NCBI GenBank assembly: GCA_020744425.1
Contig: JAGMUV010000027.1
Coordinates: 434,001-498,000, forward strand
Length of the DNA: 64,000 bases
DNA from: Dactylonectria macrodidyma
Lineage: Eukaryota; Ascomycota; Sordariomycetes; Hypocreales; Nectriaceae
Direction: 5' to 3'
Made by a program: the position numbers and the translations under genes. A model generated the notes under the pieces. It saw nothing but the letters and a program-made list of their open reading frames with translations, was not told the origin of the DNA and made no database searches. Numbering within the stretch: the stretch's first letter is position 1; each line of letters begins with the position of its first letter. This document shows, piece by piece, positions 41,824 through 53,490 of the stretch.

Positions 41824-43588
41824 TTACTCTCTACGTGTTTTTTTGACCTCTAGACCGCTCCGTGTGTGCTGACAGTGCTTTGTTGTGACCGTAAGGTCCT
41901 CACTTTCGTCCTCTGATCCGACACCCACCTCAATCAACGACTCGACCTCTTCGTCCACATCCACCACTATTTCTGCCTCCTTTGGCTCATCAAGAGTTTC
42001 TCCAGACGCTAGAGCCTCCGCAAGAGCCATGAATCGTCTGTTAGGGTTCGCTACCGCCTTCCTTTTCTTCCCTCGCCGCACCTGGGCTATCTGCTCTTCT
42101 AGGCCAGCGATCCGTCTATTCTGAACGGCCACCTTCATCTCTAAAGCTCCCAACCCTTTTGCGATCTTGCTGTACTCCTGCCTCGTCCGACGACTTTGGT
42201 ATTTAGCCATATCCCTCACCTGCCGGCTCGTTTTCGGCGTATCATCCGAGTGCAGTTGAGGAGGACTCGGCGTCTTGAACTCTTCCTCCAGTTTTTCTCT
42301 GTCCGGTTGAATTTCCGGATGTGTTAGAGCTTTGTGACGATTTATTAGCCAATTTTCAGTAAACTTCCAGCCGGACAAGATAATCTCTTTCCTCATGCCC
42401 GCCTCCCTGGCTTTCGCGTAGGGCCGAATAAAATTCACTTTGTTAACCGGCGCAGAATCGGTCAAACTAGCCAGCTTTTGCAGTTCTTTCCGATACGCAC
42501 CTTTGACGACGTTAAAAACTCCATTATCCAACGACTGCAAACCATGGGAGCAGTGTGCTGGGAGGTAACAGCAGTAGACATTGTTCAGAAAGCACGTGGC
42601 CATCCACTCGTCCTGGCTGCTCATCAGCGACCCTATAGCCGGTGATTGTGCGGCGAAAACACCCAAAGGCTCACCTATGCATAGCTCCCATGACCGTCAA
42701 GGATAATTAGTCTCGCATCCGATTCATCACGAGGCTCCGTTTGAGGTAGATAGACGTCTTTCAGCCACTCGAGAGCTATATGGTTGTCGGTCCAGCCGTT
42801 CGGGGATGTGATGTAGTGCCAGTCCGCTATTAATTCGAATTCGTTAAGAAACCACTGCTTCTGTAGCTCTTTTCCTTTAAAGATAATTCCTGGTTTTAAA
42901 GCGCGGCCAGTTGCGGTGACAGCCTCGATAAATGAGGTCCAAGTGCGCGACTGGGCGCCCTTCAACAGCGCCTTCTTCTTCGGGTCAGAGCTCCCGATTA
43001 CGAGGCTATCCAAGCCTTGTGGACAACCAATCAGTTATAACCTATAAAAGCCCGTAGAGGAGTTACAGATGACTTACCAAAACCCGCCATTAGGCCGCCC
43101 TCGTCCACGTTAACCGTGTTCTCGGGTTTGATCCAGCCGTACTCGTCCTCCCGGATATCGAAGTACTAATTGACCGACCTTGGTGTGAACCCGTCAAATC
43201 TGGCGGATTCCTGGTGTTTCCCAAGCTTTATAGGTAGTTTCGAATGACGCTTGATGAATCTGGATGTCCAGTTTTTGCCCAATGGCTTGTTATCTCCCTG
43301 TTGACGGAGGAGGGCTTCGACGCAGCTTCAAAGTTGGTTATGCGAGAGAGCGTAGCCCAGGGACTCCTGCCGCAGAAGCTAACGAATAAGGCGATCCTCC
43401 TGACTGGGGGAAATACGTTGGTGAGGGTGTGTAGACTCTTTTCTGCTCTTCTGGCCCGAAAGTCTTTTCGAGAGGACCGGTTGAGGCACTCCATACTTCT
43501 CGGAGGCCTGGTACTATGATAGAGAAGTATCAGTAATATCGAATATAGCATCAATCACGCCTTTTTCGGTATAAACATAGCGACCCAT
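41824..43588 (-). pseudogene. Decayed pogo-type transposase
   Basis: Begins at ATG 43588 (MGRYVYTEKGVIDAIFDI), followed by a CENP-B-type helix-turn-helix: ASEKYGVPQPVLSKRLSGQK and KPLGKNWTSRFIKRHSKL. The DDE/D core: VNVDEGGLMAGFG supplies the first Asp, RLIILDGHGSYA the second, and SLDNGVFNVVKGAYRKEL the third. A 66-bp intron-like gap (GTAAGT...CACAAG) lies in the GFG-LDS junction. At least five in-frame stops interrupt it (after DTSLS, after EDRLIR, after SHNQL, after TPRSVN, after HGSYA) plus one frame change; several fit G-to-A or C-to-T change (Trp or Arg codons). The C-terminal region is coiled and charged. Not functional. Confidence 0.85.
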
Positions 43589-43822
43589 TTTGGAGATATT
43601 TTATGGCTGTAAGCTGCGTAGAGAGCCTTGCTAACTTCGTGGGAGTGGAAAGATGAGAGAGAGAAAAGTGCAAATTTTTCAAAGTGTTGAAACTCCTATT
43701 ATAGGTAAAAAAAGTCGGGGAAAAAAAGCCCGGGTTAAGAGAGCATGTAAAAAATAATGCACTGCAAGTTTTCGTTTTCTTGAATAATTTTATTACGGTA
43801 AAATGTGGTGCAAATAACATCG

Positions 43823-43895
43823 TAGAATTTGTATGGGGCGACGATTTTTTGTGCTATGCTTTAAGTGGGGTGATTCTTTAAGTGGTGGTGGATGG
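43823..43895 (-). repeat. Right TIR of the pogo-like element
   Basis: Inverted copy of 41668-41740 (71 of 73 identical), followed by TA. Confidence 0.95.
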
Positions 43896-43910
43896 TATGG
43901 TGGAATACCA

Positions 43911-46868
43911 ATGTACGAGTTGGGCGGGAGCTATATCAGTTTCAAGCCTGTTACGCCGAGTCAACCTGGACAGATGATCGTACGATTTACTGATGATCTG
44001 GGGCAATCACTCCATTTTGAAGTCCCGCGAGGTCAGACGTTTTTAGTACGTAGCCTAGGATGATATCACTATACAGGCTGACTGACAATCGATCAGGAGC
44101 TAGAGGCAGCCATCTTGCGGCGGGTTCGCGCCATTCAGTCCGATAAAGAGAAAGAGGACTTCGAATTATACGCTGGGATAGACCCAGAGGATAGGACCAA
44201 GGTGCTGAACACTCTACTAAGCAAGAACGCAGCCATCCTCGTCATTAGGCAAATCGTTGATCATTCCCACTCGCCCGCATCTTCAACTGAACCGAGATCG
44301 GCTATCAAAGTCAAACTTGACTTTTTTAATCACGGCGAGGGAATCATGCAGGATCCGCCATCAATCATACAAACTTCGAAGGTTGACCCCTTTTTCGACT
44401 GGCCAACGCAAAGGAACCCGCAGCGAGGGGTAAAACGTTACCTTCACTTCGTGGAGGCTTTACTAAGAACATACAAAGCACCGAAACTCTTAGGAGTTCA
44501 CCAGAAGATTGCAGAAAGGTTCATGAGAACTCATTTCGGAACCTGGGTGTCTGAAGACAAGACGCGACAGTCCGTTCTTAATTTGATCAATCAAGTATCT
44601 GCTGAGCAGCCACCCTTGCGCCTGCCCGATCGTGCGGCTGCTGAGGACAAGATGAAGTCAATTGTCCATCAGCGGAGGTCCTATGTCTGTGAAGCTTTGA
44701 AACAATATGTACAGAAATTTTCCGAGATCCTGGACTGTTTCGTCTCTCAAAAGGATCTTGAAAAACCCCATGCTGTGTTCGCCTCGGGTTGGGCCTCGAT
44801 ATATTCGGTAGCTGAGGTATGCTGACACTTTCCTTTGTTGTAGCTCCGGTCGAGAATCAAATTGTATATACTCATAGTCTTCGGATGGCCAAACTCGCGC
44901 TCGATCAAACCGAGACTCTTGCCGTTATGAATCTCAATGCGAAGGACAGGTTATGGTACGCCACTGACCGTGAAAGCCCCGGTATACTCCAGAAGACGGG
45001 GACAGCATCTTATATCCGGTCCTACATGCCTCTCAAATCCCTTGGGCAAGACGTATGTACCATACTTAAGCCTTATAGGCCTCCACTTCCAATTGGCGGA
45101 TGCAAATCTTGCAGAAGACAACAGCCGTACAAAACAGCCGCCAGGTTGATCAAACACCTGAGAAGAAAGCATTTTCCAGAGCGGAACGACGTGGAATTTT
45201 CACTGTGGATGAACGTTGACAACCGCTGGGCGGCAGAAGAAACCGTACGCTCCCTCAGTTACCTTCTTACCATCGCAACAGGTACTCTTGAACGCGCCCA
45301 TCTGAACCTCCTGCACCTCAAGCACGGGGTGTGCACCCCAGATGGCACGAGACACGAGAATTATACCATTCACTGATCGCTTTTAGACTCTTTCGTCCAG
45401 GTCTTTACCTTCACGGAGGCGATACACATAGCCGCGGACACCATAAGAACTGAGATTACCGAAGGCGGTAATGGAAATCGGCGGGATCAGAACGTCAGGG
45501 CCATGTCACACGCTTTCCTAGCAGTCATCCAATTTGGACGCTGCTTGCTAGAGGCTATCAAGACCGCGCGGCACAAGCTTTACGCAATGACGAGGGGGCC
45601 AGACGGTTCCAATCTCTACGAGTCGCCGACATACGGACCTAATGTCGTCCTGGGATGCATCGCACAGACACTCTATCAGCGCGCTCTCCTCAAGGATGCA
45701 GGGGCTGTAAGGGTAGCCGGGGCGTCGAGCATCTACCGCCTCGCTTTTGATAGGATCGTAAGTCTGACACAAGCCCAAAACGGCCCTGAAAACCTTGACC
45801 ACGACCACGCTGACCAGTACATACGCTCGCAATTGTAGAAATTGGAAGCAAATCGTCATCCGAATAAGAAAATATTCCTTCAGATAGCCCGTCTCCAAGA
45901 AGAACTCACCGCACTCTCTCGAGTCAATCAGTGGCAGTGGAACGCAGTCAACAAGCTCCGGATGCTCAGCGACGATGACACATTTTACAAATCTGATCTC
46001 CGGCGGAAGCGGGAACATCTGAGGATCAGATGGATGACCAACCGCACCACCAGCTGGCTGGATCTTGAAAGCAAAGAGTACCACGAGATGTTGCGAATGT
46101 GTCTCCCTCTAGCAGAACGGACGAAACAGGGTGTCGAGATTTATGAAGAGGATCATGGCAAGCTTCTTTTCGTTTTCACAGTTGTCACCGTGGTTTTCCT
46201 CCCACTCTCTTTTATCACGGGCTATTTTGGAATGAACACTGTTGATATTAGGAACACAACCTGGGGACAAGATCGATACTGGGCCATAGCGATACCAGTG
46301 ACCATGGTTGTGGTAGCTTTCACGTGGGTGACTGCATCTCTTGGAGACACATGGACAAGACTCCTTGCAGACTTCTCCAATGGAGATAGAGTATAGAAGA
46401 TGCCTACGCCAGCTGCCGGTTCCTTACCGCACTTTGACCCTAAGGTTGAGCTTGAGAGGGAACCTACACCGGATGATAAGACAATAGTGCTAGAGGAAGC
46501 CGAGTTTCGAGCCAGGAACCAGGCTAAAGCCCCAGAACCACAAACTCAGGTAAGAAGACCCCGGCTGTTAATATACGCCAGCATTTCTGACTGACTTAAC
46601 GGGTCACCAGGGAGCCGTCGCCCTGACTACTGCCCCGACTACTGCTGCTCCCTTGACCCAGCCCAGCTTGGTTAGAAGGGAAGACTGGGAGCAAACTTTC
46701 CTCCCGGTAGGAGAGTCACACGGGAGCTATTTGGAAGCGTTTGATTTTCGAAATTACCCATTGTCTGGTCCGGTTGGCACGTCTGGCTTCGACCCGTTGA
46801 CTGCTCTGGTGCCAAGAGAGGAAGCAAGAGAGGAACTGCCTAGGATACCCGACGCAGCGGGGGAATGA
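43911..46868 (+). CDS. CorA-like membrane protein of the large fungal type, multi-exon
   Basis: Exon 1 43911-44045 (MYELGGSYISFKP; GQMIVRFTDDLGQSL) and intron 44046-44096 are clear. A second intron begins at 44817 (GTATGC), but its 3' side does not keep frame cleanly: either a 38-bp intron ending at 44854 or a 1-nt lesion. Then come THSLRMAKLALDQTETLAVM and a C2H2-like CKSCRR...HLRRKH segment. A GTAAGT intron at about 45757-45839 removes the stop at 45838. The C-terminal part is the CorA module: a long helix, then FITGYFGMNTVD carrying the GMN signature, between two hydrophobic helices. In-frame stops remain at 45376 (TGA) and 46396 (TAG); the latter is removable by a GTGACT...GTATAG intron. 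CorA proteins pass Mg2+; in this fungal subfamily the role is unknown. Could be an intact gene or an early pseudogene. The pogo element ends 15 bp before the ATG. Confidence 0.65.
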
Positions 46869-49800
46869 AAGTGAAACAACCATGAAGATACGATATTACC
46901 TTCCCGCATTGTGTAACGACTCTGTGATTGTTCCGGGTTCTGATTGCTCTAGCGCATGACCCATCTCTGGTCTACAACGGCAAACATGCTCTAGTAGGCA
47001 ATTGCAGCTTAGGTCTTCAGCACCACAACTAGAAATTTCCATCTTTTATCGATTGATTGGGTATTCAGGTACATATTGAATACAGAAACGAAGACTTATT
47101 GTCATTGGGTCTATATTGTTGTTGCAGTTTACTATGCAAGTCGGCGATCTCGAGATGTGATGCGTGCACGGGCCAGAAAAGTGGTAATTTGATGAATTAC
47201 ATGCACGACTGCGTACAGTAGTAGCATGGTTTCACCAGTTGCGGAGCAATCACGTCGAGTCACAGCAACAAGATGTCTCTCGGGGAGCAGGCCCAGGAAA
47301 ATCCAACCACGACCCACCCACGCTACGTCGTCGGTGAGTTTCATCCCGAACTTGGGTGTCGATCCAAGATGTCATCGGAATGTTCCGATCTCTCCTCGAT
47401 GTCTCTGCGGCGTACGCAAGGCCGCTGATGGGCGATCGTCACACGGGATAGGGCTGGGGCAGGGGCAGGGACAGATCAGGGCCGCTCGAGGGCTTCCGCA
47501 GGGGGGTCCAAGCAGACTTAGCAGAGGGCAAGCACGACGTGTCACCTCTACTGACCGTGAAAGTGGAAAGAGGCGATGGGAGCTCTTGTCACATGGATAT
47601 GGATATGCCGTAGACTCTGAAACCAAGCCACAACTGTTCGATATTGGCCCTAGTTGTGTACCAACTTCAATGGAGAGGGCCGTGCACCAGCCCACCGCCC
47701 AGCCACTCGGCGCCCACCCAAGAGGCTGACGCGGCCGGAACCACATGGGTCAGCCCAAGTGCCCGACCCCCGGCACGAATGTGGCCAACCAGCGCCACGA
47801 CACCCCTTAATCCACTGGGCTGCGCCGGGAGGGGAATGGATAGGCTTGACAGGATGAAGCATGACGCCTCAGATGGTCCAAGCGCCCCTTGTCCCCACTC
47901 CCAGTTTCTCGGGATGAAAGGTGAGCTTGCCGACCCAGAGCCACAAAACTGACCTATTCTTTCGAGGTCTGTCCGTTTCCCATTTCTAACCAACTGCCTT
48001 CGGCCTGCAAGGGATGTGGCTGCATCGCCCTTACTACGTAGTACTTCTTTGACCAAACGGGTTAGGCGTTCGCAACTTTCTCTCTAAATGGAAAGAAATC
48101 GTCGCTATGGTTGAGTGGATAATGGGAGGGGCAGTCTGGTGAACAGCCACTTTACGTACATATACAACGCGTCCTGCATGGGTTGCCTGTAGGACGATGT
48201 AGATCGTTTCAATCCAGAGTGGCCATTTCTACGCAATTCAAAGAGCCTAGTAAAGTAACCTGCAAATATCACCATCACTCCGTGGTGCGATTATGTTTGG
48301 TAACCGCAAACACAAATTGTCGTTGCATAGGGTTACACCTCAAGAAGCAAGTTCACTCACCAACTATCATTCGAATATCATGATTAAATGCTCTCCCTGC
48401 TTCTTAACCACTTACACATCCCTTCACACTTTTTCAGCCTCACACGGGACAGGGCTATCGCTATGACCCTTCAGATGTCGGTCCTCCCCCCCTCTCCTGT
48501 TTCCCCCCATCTCTATTGGCCATTTACGTAGGGCTTGTGTGGGGATGGAAAACTGGACGCGGGCGGATTGAGAAACAGGCATACACACAGACACACATGC
48601 ATGGGTCCAGAACTAGAGACGCGGAGAGAAGAAAGGAAGCAAGGTTGAGAAGATGGATGGTGGACTATCAATTGTGACAACTGATGGAGCAAAGCTTCCG
48701 GTTGAGCTGGCTCGGTCCATATCATCACATCCTGGACGTCATGGTCTCAAGCTGACCTGACAGAGCTGACACGTCGTTCACCGTAGGAGCATCACGAGCT
48801 GCAGCCACATGGACCCTGAGCGTCGTAGTGTAGCACGTGCCGGTATCCAAATCTGAGGACAAACAAGCCCTGCAAAAAGAAAACGGTCTCGGGGACGCTG
48901 CGGACCGTACACTGAACACCGACTCGGAGTGAACCCGGCACTCTTTGGGGGTTCTTGTGCTGCATGCAGCCCCATCGTTGATCACTGCCTCTGCTGTACG
49001 ACAATCCCTAGGGGTCTGTGCCCCGCCTAAACCATGTCTTGACCTCAAGTCTATTAGAGGCCCGATCGATTGGTAGCTTTTTAATGTGCCCCTAGAGCTC
49101 CTCATTACTGCTAGGGTTCGATGGGGAACAATAGGGCCGCTAGCAAGCCTAGATACGATGGATGACAGCTGTCAGTAGGAATTGGTCTCGATGAGGCCGT
49201 CTTAAAAAGCAAGTAGAACATGCGATCTTGGCAGAAGCATATTGTTTGTCAGTCGAGCCGAAAAGAATTGATCAATTGCCACATGTGCGGTGTGCTTCTT
49301 GGACGCTACTTTGCCGGACTGCGCCTCGTCTGTCTCTGTGGCGCCTGCCTGCTTTTCATAAACCAGTCCCCTCCCCCCTCCCCTTGCCTCCGCATGCGCT
49401 TTGGGCCGTGGTTTTCTCGCCTCTCTTTTCGCAAACCTTGCCGCGGCCGCTTGTCGGGGGGGCCCATTAAAGCTAGGTGAACTATGCTCGAGAAGTGTGT
49501 CGTGGTTCAAGCAAGTGCTTGTGCTCGGACGAGCGCCCTGCAAGACTGTGTGGCTGCTGAGTGAGGTAATTATGGTTCTTCTCTCCATCATGCAACGGAT
49601 TGTAAGGTTGACAGCAACGACTCCGGAGCCCGTAAGGCAAAATTCCAGATCCCTGGCCTAACCTTCTTTAGGAAAGCCGACAATGGATCATAGCTGCGTT
49701 TCCTGGAGAGGCGATGGCTGAAGATGCATTAGCCCCTCCGAGCGGGAATACCCCTCTCCGTGTCTCCCTCTCGCTCGAGGACGACACTCTGTTAATCAAC

Positions 49801-50035
49801 TTGAAGACAATACAAACACATGCATCAACGCCATGTGCGTGTGTGACCCCACCTGGCCAGTTGTGTGTCAGAAGCACTCACTGAGCCCTCTCTGTCTGCC
49901 ACTCTACTATTTCCTTATCACACCGACCTCTCTCCCCGATTGTGATCCGATCCAACCAAACCAAACTACTGCTCACAATCGTCCCAGTTGCCACCTCAGT
50001 CCAATCTGTACCTGTGCTGTCTTCGTCCTCCCACC
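46869..50035. other. About 3.2 kb without a recognised gene
   Basis: Several frames over 100 codons exist (for example 47226-47729 and 47667-48056) but are Pro/Arg/Ser-biased, overlap on both strands and show no family pattern. A possible small exon starts at 47273 (MSLGEQAQENPTTTHPRY followed by GTGAGT), unsupported. The last 200 bp would hold the promoter and 5' UTR of the gene at 50036. Confidence 0.4.
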
Positions 50036-51541
50036 ATGGGCAGCCTCACCAAGCAACCAAGCCGGCTGTTCAATCCCAAGCTGGTCCTCGAGCACTTCCT
50101 TAAGGGCGACACTACGTGCCCAAGTGCTCAGAGTGCTCAGAGTAGCTCACAAAAGAGACCCCGTCAAGGTTTCAGACCCGAGAACAAGGGATCAATCGGA
50201 TCCCATGGTTCTTCATCTGGACTTATTGACAACCAACCCGAATCAGGGACTCCCCACGAGGACGACTGCCAGCACCACGAAACCTCCGACGAGATCTGGG
50301 GCATCTTTAAGTCTGACCCAGGAGAAACCAAAGAAGACCTCAAGCCCCTCCTCCAGAAGAAGCAATGCCCGGCCTTTCTGTCCCCTGCCGAGATTCAATC
50401 ACTGGAACAACCATCGCCACCCCCAAACAGACCGCTTCCTAAAATTCCCACACAGGCTCAACCCCAAACAACACCACAAGGGGTACCACGAGAGGTGGAG
50501 GACCGGGGAGTCCCTTTGCATCGTCAGAACACTCGACCCCAGGCCCCAAAAGCCGGGGCACCCGACTCACCCTTCCCAAAACTTGTCGTTTTCCCTCCAA
50601 GGACTACATCCATTACACGTTCATCGCGGCACTCTCAGGAGACACGCAGGCTCCTGCAACCACCTCGCTCTAATTCCGCCGCCACTAATCAAGCTCATCA
50701 ACATATCACTAAGCTCTATGACCACCTATCTAGGGAGAAAGAGCAGCCTATTAAGGAGCTCCATGAGGAAGCTATTCTGGGACTCTTCGACCAGGTTGTT
50801 AGGAACCCTCCAGCTCAAAAATCCGTTACAGGCTCTTGTGGTGGACATTTCTTCCGTCCTCTCGGTGAGGTCATTATGCGTACCGAGGCCAAGGTTGCCC
50901 GGCCTTCGCCTAGAAGCCCTTCAGGTTCAGCTATTTTCTTGCCCCCCGCGGGGTACGATTGGGGTGAAAACACTCCCATTCTCTCTCGGCCATCCTCACC
51001 AAGGGACCTTCAACCTAAAGCATCCCCAGAGGTCCCCCCTAAGGCCGCTACTCCTGCCAGTCGACCTACTTTAGCAGCTCCAGAGGCCCATCCCAAAACT
51101 GCTCGAAATCCTGACCGTCGACCGACGGGAGCACCTCTTGAGTCCGGTATGAAGACCAACTTCCTCGAAAGTCAACCAACGGCAACTTCAGAGACCAGTC
51201 CCAAGAGTTCACCTCGTGAGAGGTTAGTCCCTATTGTCTCAACGGCCAGTCGATCCGCCACCAACCTTGCTATGCATAGCTCGGAACCTCGTCTTGTGCT
51301 TACCAAGAAGTCGGCCCCCAATCTTCGAAGAGCGGCCAAACTCGACCCTCTTCAGCTTCCCCCACTCCCTCAGCCACCTTGGCCTGATACTGCCGTGCGC
51401 TCTTACTTTGACCACAACAACCACGAAAATTATAGACTCTTTGGCTTCCTCCGCATCCATAGACGCGGAAGCAGTGAAGACTATAGATCGGGCAAGAAGA
51501 AGTCTTTGAGCTTCAGATGGCGCCGTTTCAATACCGACTGA
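50036..51541 (+). CDS. Ser/Pro-rich protein of unknown function
   Basis: A single-exon frame of 501 codons starting at the ATG in CCCACCATGGGC, a good fungal start context; an upstream in-frame ATG-like start at 49988 is weaker. The sequence is Pro/Ser/Arg-rich and probably disordered for most of its length, with one helical, charged patch near residues 225-260 (HITKLYDHLSREKEQPIKEL and EEAILGLFDQVV). It ends in a basic, aromatic segment (RLFGFLRIHRRG, KKKSLSFRWRRFNTD). No membrane segment, catalytic motif or transposon signature is visible. The long clean frame and coding-like composition support a real host gene, perhaps a regulatory or cytoskeletal adaptor, but no family is recognised. Confidence 0.6.
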   Translation: MGSLTKQPSRLFNPKLVLEHFLKGDTTCPSAQSAQSSSQKRPRQGFRPENKGSIGSHGSSSGLIDNQPESGTPHEDDCQHHETSDEIWGIFKSDPGETKEDLKPLLQKKQCPAFLSPAEIQSLEQPSPPPNRPLPKIPTQAQPQTTPQGVPREVEDRGVPLHRQNTRPQAPKAGAPDSPFPKLVVFPPRTTSITRSSRHSQETRRLLQPPRSNSAATNQAHQHITKLYDHLSREKEQPIKELHEEAILGLFDQVVRNPPAQKSVTGSCGGHFFRPLGEVIMRTEAKVARPSPRSPSGSAIFLPPAGYDWGENTPILSRPSSPRDLQPKASPEVPPKAATPASRPTLAAPEAHPKTARNPDRRPTGAPLESGMKTNFLESQPTATSETSPKSSPRERLVPIVSTASRSATNLAMHSSEPRLVLTKKSAPNLRRAAKLDPLQLPPLPQPPWPDTAVRSYFDHNNHENYRLFGFLRIHRRGSSEDYRSGKKKSLSFRWRRFNTD

Positions 51542-51900
51542 GCATCAATCTCATTCCGCGGATGATCCTCACCAGGCGGGTTATCCCTACCTCGTAGGAT
51601 CCGCCGGTCCTCCTGGTGCCGCCAAGCGTTGATGATGTCTACATCCGACCGGTTCTGTATACTGAGGGAGGACGGAATTTCTGAAACAACAGCAACTTAT
51701 GGCACCTAGAATGTTCTTCGAATGGTCAATTGAACAGCCTACCGTCTGTCGCATTGCCCAGTGCGACTCGGGCACGATGGCAACTTCGTGGCCCCAAGAA
51801 GTGGCCCACTGAAGTCCGCGAGCACACCACGTACCTAAGCAGATGCCGTCGGGAGGCGCTGCTGTGTATCAAACGTGCGCATGACCAACTCGCACCGACG
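51542..51900. other. Intergenic, no gene
   Basis: The 3' side of the 50-kb gene up to the GATAT repeats. Nothing recognised. Confidence 0.4.
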
Positions 51901-52260
51901 GATATGATATGATATGATATGATGTTCCATTTACGCCCGTGATTAGAGGGGCAGCAACGTAAGAATCGCTAGCCTATTCTAGAATCGTCCAATACTCGGT
52001 TCCGAGCCCTAATAATCTATCTCGATACAAGTGCCTGAATTTCTCTTATATCCTTCAATCCGTCTCTTACTATTTGACCCGCCCTTTTCCAATTCTGGAG
52101 CCTGTCTGATGACATACAGGCCACTCTCCTCCGCCGCCATTGACGAAGAGTACACTTGCCTAAAGACGTTCGGTGTAGCTAACCTACCAGCTGCGGGCAA
52201 CCACAGGTATAGGTAGAGGGTCGGTGCTGAAAAGAAAAGGTTAAGACAGAGGATATCTTG

Positions 52261-53478
52261 TTAGTAGGTTGACGGTCGTAACTTGGCCAGTTCTCGGCGA
52301 TACACCGGGCACCCTGGGTCCGTAGCTTTGTGTGCTCCTTTTCCATTACACGCTGCACACTTGAAAACGTCCGAGGTGCAGGCGGACGCGAAGTGGCCCG
52401 GTTGGGCACACTGTCCACAGATCGGAACCGGCGCTTTGCAACGATAGTGTAAGTGTCCGTAGAGGTGGCATCGGTAACACCTGGCTGGCTGAAGTCCCTG
52501 GACGAAAGGTCGGGTGAATGCACACTCGCCATTCGCCATCTCGACCGTCTGCTTCGCAAGCAATCTGTTCGCCTCCTCTTTCTTGTCCACATTTACCACC
52601 ATCGAGCGGTAGTCCTTATCCACGGACGCTGTTCCGAGCCATCGCATCTTGTGTACTTTAACCCCGTTCATCTGCCCAAAAACGGCACATCCGAGCTCAT
52701 CTGTCGCCACCGCACGATACGCCCTATCAACCCGGAATGGGTACCATTGTTCTCCGTAAAACGTTGCCTTGTCGAAGTGTGTCTTGATCCAGGAGTCGTT
52801 CTGTCGTACCTTATCGACATCCGCCTCTCGAAAGAGCAGTCGATAGCGCCCGTTTCCCTTTGAATTGACTCCCAGACATGACACCCCCATATCTTTAAGG
52901 GCTTCGTTTGCGCGCCGACGAACTGTTCCTGCATTGCCCTCTTTGATGTCGCGGTCCTGGACCCTGCTCAGGTCCAATCCAACGCCAGGAAGGGGACCGG
53001 GAGCCGGAGAGGGCGGCGGGGACGGTGGCAAGTGCTGCTCCTGGTCCTGGTGCGCCGCGTTAGAGCAAGCGGCCTCTGGGGGGCTTGCAATGCGTGGGAA
53101 GAGCTCGTTGCGAATGAACTCTTCCAGAGCTTCGACGCGTTTCTCAGCCCTTTCCGCACGTTCCTCGACGCGTTTAAGGAGGGCCTCAATTCGTAGCAAC
53201 GGATCCTCGCTGGTATCCGAGCCAGGATTCGTTGCTTTCGCCTCCGTGGCAATGGCTTTCTTCCGTGTTGGTCGTGGTTCTGGGTCGTATCGCTCTGTTG
53301 GCTTTAGAGGGCGACCACGTGCGCTAGTTCTTGTCGCGTCGGTCGTGTCGGTCGCGTCGGTCGCGTTGGCCACAGTAATGCTACAGGCTGCATTGTCGTT
53401 CGTACTGTCATCCTCAATATTGAGCAACTCAAATTGATTCGAGTTGCTCTTGGTGCTGTTCTTGCTGTTCCGTGGCAT
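52261..53478 (-). CDS. LINE ORF1 gag-like protein with zinc knuckles
   Basis: 405 codons, intact. The N-terminus has an Ala/Thr/Asp repeat (from a 9-bp DNA repeat near 53335-53370) and an AT-hook-like RGRPLK. Residues about 95-130 (RIEALLKRVEERAERAEKRV) form a likely coiled coil. The central domain includes YGEQWYPFRVDRAYRAVATD and MRWLGTASVDKDYRSMVVNV, like the middle domain of the other ORF1. Three Cys knuckles end it: CYRCHLYGHLHYRC, CGQCAQPGHFASAC and CAACNGKGAHKATDPGC. It would bind LINE RNA. It is related to, but clearly a different family from, the ORF1 at 14.9-16.4 kb. Confidence 0.8.
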   Translation of the reverse strand: MPRNSKNSTKSNSNQFELLNIEDDSTNDNAACSITVANATDATDTTDATRTSARGRPLKPTERYDPEPRPTRKKAIATEAKATNPGSDTSEDPLLRIEALLKRVEERAERAEKRVEALEEFIRNELFPRIASPPEAACSNAAHQDQEQHLPPSPPPSPAPGPLPGVGLDLSRVQDRDIKEGNAGTVRRRANEALKDMGVSCLGVNSKGNGRYRLLFREADVDKVRQNDSWIKTHFDKATFYGEQWYPFRVDRAYRAVATDELGCAVFGQMNGVKVHKMRWLGTASVDKDYRSMVVNVDKKEEANRLLAKQTVEMANGECAFTRPFVQGLQPARCYRCHLYGHLHYRCKAPVPICGQCAQPGHFASACTSDVFKCAACNGKGAHKATDPGCPVYRRELAKLRPSTY

Positions 53479-53490
53479 CTTTTCCCCCCT

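Larger units (their letters stand above)
41668..43895 (-). mobile_element. pogo/Fot-like (Tc1-mariner superfamily) DNA transposon
   Basis: A 2228-bp element with 73-bp TIRs, flanked on both sides by TA (41666-41667 and 43896-43897), the standard target duplication of this superfamily. It carries one decayed leftward transposase gene. The TIRs are far better preserved than the coding region, so it may still be movable in trans. Confidence 0.9.

Noticed and set aside
45757..45838. In-frame TAG at 45836-45838 as a nonsense mutation of the CorA-like gene
   Set aside because: A GTAAGT donor at about 45757 and a TTGTAG acceptor splice it out, giving DRI-KLEANRHP in frame.
47226..48056. Several 100-170 codon frames on both strands at 47.2-48.1 kb
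   Set aside because: They overlap each other antisense, are biased to Pro/Arg/Ser/Gly and show no family pattern; most likely chance frames in GC-rich sequence.
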